This document shows, in pieces, positions 7,001-10,072 of a stretch of DNA of 10,072 nt. This DNA is from Streptococcaceae bacterium (GTDB lineage: Bacteria; Bacillota; Bacilli; Lactobacillales; Streptococcaceae), in assembly GCA_031259195.1 (NCBI GenBank), contig JAIRLR010000009.1, positions 1 to 10,072 on the forward strand, written 5' to 3'. Within the stretch, counting starts at the first letter, position 1. The number at the start of each line of letters is the position of its first letter. A program made the position numbers and the translations under genes. Below the pieces are notes generated by a model. The model was not told the origin of the DNA and did not search any database. It saw nothing but the letters and a program-made list of their open reading frames with translations.

Positions 7001-9474
7001 CCTCCAACATTGGCCATTAAACGTGCACTTAAAGAACTGCGGGAGATGACATTGGCTGGATTGGTTAGGTATGTTCCTTCAACTTCCTGAATATTTTGAT
7101 TGTCTGTTACCACAACACGCAAGCGACCATATACATCATGGCTTATACTAGAAGTTACTTGAATAACAGCTGAGCCAACATTTTTAGCTGTGATAGTCCC
7201 ATCATTGTCAATTTCGATTACATTATTTTTTGACTGCCTAAAAATCGAGAAGGAAACGTCTTTTTGTGTTACATTCTCTGGATAGATTTGATACTCTACT
7301 TTATGTGTTAAATGTTTGAGTATTTCTTGTTTAAAAGTTGGATTACCATCTTCATTTGTTTTACTTCCCTTTACAATAATTTGTGTTGGCGGGATTACGG
7401 AAAGTTCTCTAACAGTTACTTCAACTGCAGCTGATTTTACCACTTGTGAAGTATCTTGTGCTGTTGCTGTAATTGTTGCTGTACCAGGAGATACGGAAAT
7501 TACTCGTCCGTCTTGGGTAATTTGGGCAACACTTGAATCACTGGTAGACCAAATAATATTTTTATTTTCCGCATTGCTTGGCATAACAGTTGCTTGTAAC
7601 GCGCGCCAGGTATTGCTAGCGTTGGCATTAGCATCATTTGGTAAGTATAATTCAAAGTTTTCACTAGGTGTAATGACTACAGAGTCCACCTTAACTATTG
7701 GCTTAATAATTTTAATTTCTTTTGTATCTATTAAAGTGACATCGCTACTAATTCCTGGCTGCGGGGTAAAGGTATGTGTTGCTGTAATATTTGCTTTGCC
7801 TTTAGCAACTCCTGTGATAACGCCAGTATTTGCATTAATATTAGCAATTTCTGGATGATCAGAACTCCAAGTTGTTACTCCTTTAGCTGTAGCGGGCATT
7901 AAAGTTCTGGTTGCTGTATAAAAAGATCCAATTTCTAGATTCGGTAGTTCACCAACAGTAATATTTACAGGAAGATCAGGATCAATGATTTTTAAAGGCT
8001 CTTCGGCCTCTAGTGATTTGGATCCAAAAGTAACTTGCGCACGAATTACGACATCTCCTGCTTTTTTAGCTGTAATTTTTGCACCATCAATTATTACATA
8101 TTGATTATTAGGATCAGTTGGATCATCTGCGCGAATATAAACATCGTTAACAACGCGCCATGCAGACCATGTGATTGGTAAATCAGATGCACTTTCTGGC
8201 AAAATAGTTGCCCGAGCATCGACACTTGAATTAACAGGTAAGTTCGCAAATGGCTTGATCTCAATACTTGTTGGGCCACTTTCTTCTTCCTCATCAAACA
8301 TACTTCCTTTACGTAAAGTTGGAAGACCTTGTCCCCATCCTAAATCTTCAGTTAAATTTTTATTTACACCTTCAAGAGCTGATCCAGGTTTAATCGCATA
8401 GATATCATATGATTTATTTGTCGGAAACGTTTTTTCTGCTGCAGAAAAATGTTGATATAAATTATCTCGAACATCTGATTTATAATCGGAACCAAATTTA
8501 TTATTGGCTCCCGGATCATTACTTAACTGTATCTTTTGACAAGTAAATGGGACTTTAAAGGCAGGAATATTTGGGCCATTTAACTCAAAAGACATTTGAT
8601 ATTTTGCACTCTCTGATTTTGTAGGTATTAATTGTAACCAATTTTTGACATTATCACCCCAGGGTAAGACATGGGGATTATTTTTAGCAAAAAGATCCGC
8701 TATTTGCGAGCCAGGTACAGCACTCTTTGAAATATCAAATTCTTTACCGCCTGCTACAGCGTAGTCGCCGTATTTGAAAAACAAAGCATTACCATTTTGA
8801 TTACCTGTATCAAAAAGTTTGGCCATAGCTGTAAAATTTACATCTGATGAAACAGATTTTGTGAAAGGATAATGACTAGTCTTAAATGCGGAATTTCCTG
8901 CTTTATCAGCAAAATCAAATAGCGGTGAGGATAATAAGACAATATCATCTGTTTTATTTTTATAATCAATTGTTAAAGTTGCGACATCTACTGTTTGTGC
9001 AGACCAATTGCTTCCTAAAATTTCTTTTTTTTCAAACTTCCATCCCAAATTAATCTCAATATTTTTATGATCGGCGTGATCATTGATTTCTCCTGTTTCG
9101 CCATTATCAGCCAAAGGATAGATCGTTTGTTTTTCTAAAGTGATAGCATCATCATTTGTACCTTTAGAAAAAGTAAAGTCAACTGGTCCACTGCCTGAGT
9201 ACAAATTAGTGGTATTTAAACTAAGGTCATATGAAGCTTTGCTGCTATGCCACACGCCCCCACCAATTACAGAAGTAGTCTGCGGCTCATCATCTCCAGC
9301 TTTCATGGTCAAAAAGTTAAAATTTTTCAATGAAAACGCCGGATCAATAGCCGGAAGCAACATAACAAGTCCGACTGCTAAAAAAAGTAAACGTTTAATC
9401 ACTCTGTTAAGCACTGCATTCTCTAGACGCTTTCTTTTAACTCGACGTGGAGTCTTTTTTTTCTTAGATTCCAT
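4045..9474 (-). CDS. Giant secreted adhesin-like protein with Big_2 and isopeptide domains, no sorting signal
   Basis: A protein of 1809 residues. Residues 1-28 are rich in Lys/Arg and precede a hydrophobic segment (29-48, LLFLAVGLVMLLPAIDPAFS), an atypically long but plausible signal peptide. Four bacterial Ig-like (Big_2-type) domains follow: about 400-500, 503-593 (ITWS/TTWSSDHPEIANINANTG pattern), 596-686 (IIWSTSDSSVAQITQDG) and 695-787. About 790-1500 is a large unassigned region rich in Gly, Ser, Asn and Tyr. About 1525-1675 resembles the isopeptide-forming D2 domain of fimbrial proteins (TTIEMYDHLPEGIEV ... NAAMVTFTYF). About 1676-1795 looks like a Cna-B/SpaA-type domain (FTFNKQVLTDEKTGAG ... 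WLVLNEETTH). There is no LPXTG, WxL or other anchor at the end. KYGDYA-type motifs recur near residues 236, 1029 and 1160. The ATG at 9474 follows AAAGGAA with good spacing. Together with the LPSTG gene downstream it suggests a surface adhesin; ligand and attachment are unknown. Confidence 0.85.
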   Translation of the reverse strand: MESKKKKTPRRVKRKRLENAVLNRVIKRLLFLAVGLVMLLPAIDPAFSLKNFNFLTMKAGDDEPQTTSVIGGGVWHSSKASYDLSLNTTNLYSGSGPVDFTFSKGTNDDAITLEKQTIYPLADNGETGEINDHADHKNIEINLGWKFEKKEILGSNWSAQTVDVATLTIDYKNKTDDIVLLSSPLFDFADKAGNSAFKTSHYPFTKSVSSDVNFTAMAKLFDTGNQNGNALFFKYGDYAVAGGKEFDISKSAVPGSQIADLFAKNNPHVLPWGDNVKNWLQLIPTKSESAKYQMSFELNGPNIPAFKVPFTCQKIQLSNDPGANNKFGSDYKSDVRDNLYQHFSAAEKTFPTNKSYDIYAIKPGSALEGVNKNLTEDLGWGQGLPTLRKGSMFDEEEESGPTSIEIKPFANLPVNSSVDARATILPESASDLPITWSAWRVVNDVYIRADDPTDPNNQYVIIDGAKITAKKAGDVVIRAQVTFGSKSLEAEEPLKIIDPDLPVNITVGELPNLEIGSFYTATRTLMPATAKGVTTWSSDHPEIANINANTGVITGVAKGKANITATHTFTPQPGISSDVTLIDTKEIKIIKPIVKVDSVVITPSENFELYLPNDANANASNTWRALQATVMPSNAENKNIIWSTSDSSVAQITQDGRVISVSPGTATITATAQDTSQVVKSAAVEVTVRELSVIPPTQIIVKGSKTNEDGNPTFKQEILKHLTHKVEYQIYPENVTQKDVSFSIFRQSKNNVIEIDNDGTITAKNVGSAVIQVTSSISHDVYGRLRVVVTDNQNIQEVEGTYLTNPANVISRSSLSARLMANVGGTNNFPIVDSKKNEQIQATAINLDPSLNKNIRVTTASKRDAATKRNNGNWDEYVGINERFQGDYEPYSGANATYAERASGIYAETLSSGLENEKKITDIQGSPLSGVEIDKTSEHNRAAFVKTPVYQISNGQYSHHDSSLAQTGPVIYYTQNFAPNGHLGDIGRYSSLERGDNPNGNAPSSDTGGLQHGQGMYAVNFRQAVYMKYGDYAANRYSSSASVVFPPSTHAQLQASDSSPKTLKFGNSQTTESIRVEYEEVGTFEDLYGKKRAMSAVMTISNIVFGTGGGSSQWVGAAGEYRPSVSFSNNFYSGFFYQNIKAFTVNIEFYAADEENDYTYGDYGKQLNFAKVLTTNDFDFSTHTIKQNVSDDVTSGSMLTFSSLNRSDSDGRNSQTEFAGAIATSEDLTDSLNLVNGGYVENNTALGISLRLLKIGLMSKKTSIGLDGNAPGHNADTNNDQPFKTLAKGCYYAGGYTDGTNHSNEYYFYDILGQSTYPRGGVSFPIWGAEHMFLIGGSKGHTYNSISSRSLRVAKQDLPNKTVTTTVNDQLQNAPANYYSGNTSFAMRYDNDLDRLWELEAAFSSPSLFMNKYINGSDPLNHDYYSYYDDIPAVEKKLGLTNPNFIGAVLPVSLDDSLEMLKNQYHRYRILDNQVPILKYWQEHGKTGNRILTTEGTEFLPIKNMRFVGKSGVVDTNHNFNPAHTGNEFTYYINQSMIDFLKTEIAPTTIEMYDHLPEGIEVNGDIKVYDNLGNLITSVKPTNNEEKIHVTLQTDHLARLVESFITQTKQYGDFLKAGLSNEFTYEIPVRVKENYRGTYRNYNNAAMVTFTYFDVGENPKSLVTNAVQVATRGNAAFTFNKQVLTDEKTGAGNIITEGITFKLYNEGISSTFPAPAKLTNEYVTDSNKQPIHGANGYFEIVLIDSDLIQGGAVNLNNVQWLVLNEETTHAAYNNQTLKKFEFGVYVDQDKHEFVFIKKNKDVISRIKIK

Positions 9475-9483
9475 TTATATCGT

Positions 9484-9489
9484 TCCTTT
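9484..9489 (-). promoter_or_regulatory. Ribosome binding site of the giant gene
   Basis: AAAGGAA on the minus strand about 8-9 nt before the ATG at 9472-9474. It lies between the start codon and the inserted fold-back element, so the insertion left translation initiation intact. Confidence 0.55.
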
Positions 9490-9519
9490 CCGCTAGAACG
9501 CGTTTTTTAAAGTTTCTAA

Positions 9520-9737
9520 GAGCCTGCCCAAGATCTCTAATGAAATGAATTGCGCTTACCAAATTGTAATCAAGCAAAGCTTGAAACAACTCGTAAGGAA
9601 CCCGACAGGTTTTTGGCTCTTTTTCCACACTTTTTCGTTAAAAGACCTGTCGGGTTGCTATCCAGCTTACCCAAGCTTTGCTTGGATTTAAGCTGTGCAA
9701 CGGGATCATTCATCATTGTGAGATCTTAGACAGGCTC
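9520..9737. mobile_element. 218-bp fold-back MITE-like element with TAA target duplication
   Basis: The ends are GAGCCTGCCCAAGATCTC (9520-9537) and the inverted GAGATCTTAGACAGGCTC (9720-9737), 16 of 18 paired, with direct TAA repeats at 9517-9519 and 9738-9740. Nearly the whole element is an imperfect palindrome: CAAGCAAAGCTTG at 9571-9583 is the perfect complement of 9672-9684, and AACCCGACAGGT at 9599-9610 the complement of 9645-9656, at almost equal distances from both ends. It encodes no protein. The GAG-type end and TNA duplication match the 81-bp element at 1718-1798, so both probably use the same IS5-like transposase supplied from elsewhere (inference). It sits 45 bp before the start of the giant gene, inside its leader. 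Confidence 0.75.
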
Positions 9738-9750
9738 TAAGTATAAGATA

Positions 9751-9774
9751 TGCAACAATCTCCAAAAGGTTGCA
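9751..9774 (-). other. Hairpin in the leader of the giant gene
   Basis: TGCAAC (9751-9756) and GTTGCA (9769-9774) form a perfect 6-bp stem around a 12-nt loop. It lies within the predicted 5' untranslated region upstream of the fold-back element. In the minus-strand RNA the loop holds a GGAG sequence but no convincing leader peptide follows. The role, if any, is unknown. Confidence 0.3.
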
Positions 9775-9841
9775 AAATTCTACACTCGAAATAATTTTTA
9801 TAGCTCATATTTTTTTAATTATTAATTAATTTTTCTTTTAT

Positions 9842-9870
9842 ATTATATCAATTCTTTATATAAGATCCAA
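9842..9870 (-). promoter_or_regulatory. Sigma-A-type promoter upstream of the giant gene
   Basis: On the minus strand -35 TTGGAT (9865-9870), a 17-nt spacer and a perfect -10 TATAAT (9842-9847). It points towards the giant gene but lies about 370 nt before its ATG; removing the 218-bp element and one TAA leaves a more ordinary leader of roughly 140-150 nt. No better promoter is seen between the element and the start codon. The surrounding 9741-9940 stretch is very AT-rich and otherwise holds no gene. Confidence 0.55.
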
Positions 9871-9946
9871 ACCATTTGCCGTAAATTAGAGTGAAATAAT
9901 TATTTTTATAAGTTGCATGAAAGATGGTTTGTTATTTAAAACATTA

Positions 9947-10003
9947 GACCTCTTGCGAAACTAGGACACAATTTTTAATCATGTCCTAGTTTCGCAAGAG
10001 GTC
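9947..10003. mobile_element. 57-bp minimal copy of the TA-flanked element
   Basis: It has the same 18-bp ends as the 261-bp element (GACCTCTTGCGAAACTAG at 9947-9964, its complement at 9986-10003) and is also bordered by TA on both sides. With its flanks it forms a perfect 26-bp inverted repeat (9943-9968 with 9982-10007) around a 13-nt loop. It looks like an internal deletion derivative: the left end is joined directly to the same right-end sequence found at 2043-2082. In RNA it would fold into a very stable stem and may stop transcription in either direction, although no proper U-run follows. Confidence 0.7.
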
Positions 10004-10005
10004 TA

Positions 10006-10072
10006 ATAAAGACGAAAATGATGTTACGCCGGAGAAATTAAAAGAAATTCAACGAAAAAAGGGAATTTATGG
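10006..10072 (+). CDS. Possible partial reading frame leaving the window
   Basis: The frame encoding NKDENDVTPEKLKEIQRKKG continues open to the end of the window and has a plausible lysine- and glutamate-rich composition. The same frame is closed by a TAG inside the 57-bp element (9986-9988 region) and has no start codon, so this could be the 3' part of a gene cut by the element or simply leader sequence. Alternatively, AAAGGG at 10058-10063 followed by ATG at 10069-10071 may be the start of the next gene. No family is recognised, and too little is visible to choose. Confidence 0.2.

Noticed and set aside
7316..7858. A 180-residue plus-strand frame
   Set aside because: It is antisense to the Big_2 domains of the giant gene; its apparent hydrophobicity comes from the complement of Thr/Asn/Asp-rich codons.
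9475..9950. A riboswitch or T-box in the long leader
   Set aside because: No conserved riboswitch or T-box sequence is recognisable; most of the leader's length is the inserted element.
1818..10005. A true composite transposon carrying the surface genes
   Set aside because: The bracketing copies have no transposase, each has its own TA flanks, and no target duplication of the whole 8-kb unit is seen; the bases outside the pair (ACTATAT and ATAAAGA) do not match.

Overview
The window is AT-rich and looks like a low-GC Gram-positive chromosome (Firmicutes/Bacilli). The evidence is Shine-Dalgarno sites, a small DUF2929-type membrane protein, an LPSTG sortase-sorted surface protein and isopeptide/Cna-B-like adhesin domains. 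Lactobacillales is the best guess; the genus cannot be fixed from the sequence alone.

Left end (1-1713): the 3' part of a peptide deformylase gene, then 10 nt later on the same strand a complete seven-bladed beta-propeller lactonase of the 6-phosphogluconolactonase type. A small two-helix membrane protein gene runs convergently and ends 2 nt from the lactonase stop. This is housekeeping DNA.

Middle (1714-9474): after a 370-nt stretch built almost entirely of two small inverted-repeat elements, two surface-protein genes lie on the minus strand. The upstream one (4045-9474) encodes an 1809-residue secreted protein with an N-terminal signal segment, four bacterial Ig-like (Big_2-type) domains, a long unassigned central region and C-terminal pilin-like domains, but no cell-wall sorting signal. 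The downstream one (2083-3909) encodes a 608-residue pilin-like protein with a signal peptide and a complete LPSTG-membrane helix-tail anchor. By inference the pair is a surface adhesin or fimbria-like module in which the anchored partner may hold the giant protein at the cell wall. No sortase gene is in the window.

Right end (9475-10072): the leader of the giant gene. It has a good sigma-A-type promoter near 9842-9870, a small hairpin, and a 218-bp fold-back element inserted between promoter and start codon. Beyond it lies a 57-bp minimal copy of the element that ends the module on the left, then a fragment of open reading frame that leaves the window.

Four non-autonomous elements (MITE-like) surround the surface module. 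Two have GAG-type ends and 3-bp target duplications (TTA, TAA); two have GACCTCTTGCG ends flanked by TA. The longest members of the two families share an internal sequence despite having different ends. The two TA-flanked copies carry a 40-bp identical direct repeat about 7.9 kb apart, exactly bracketing the two surface genes.
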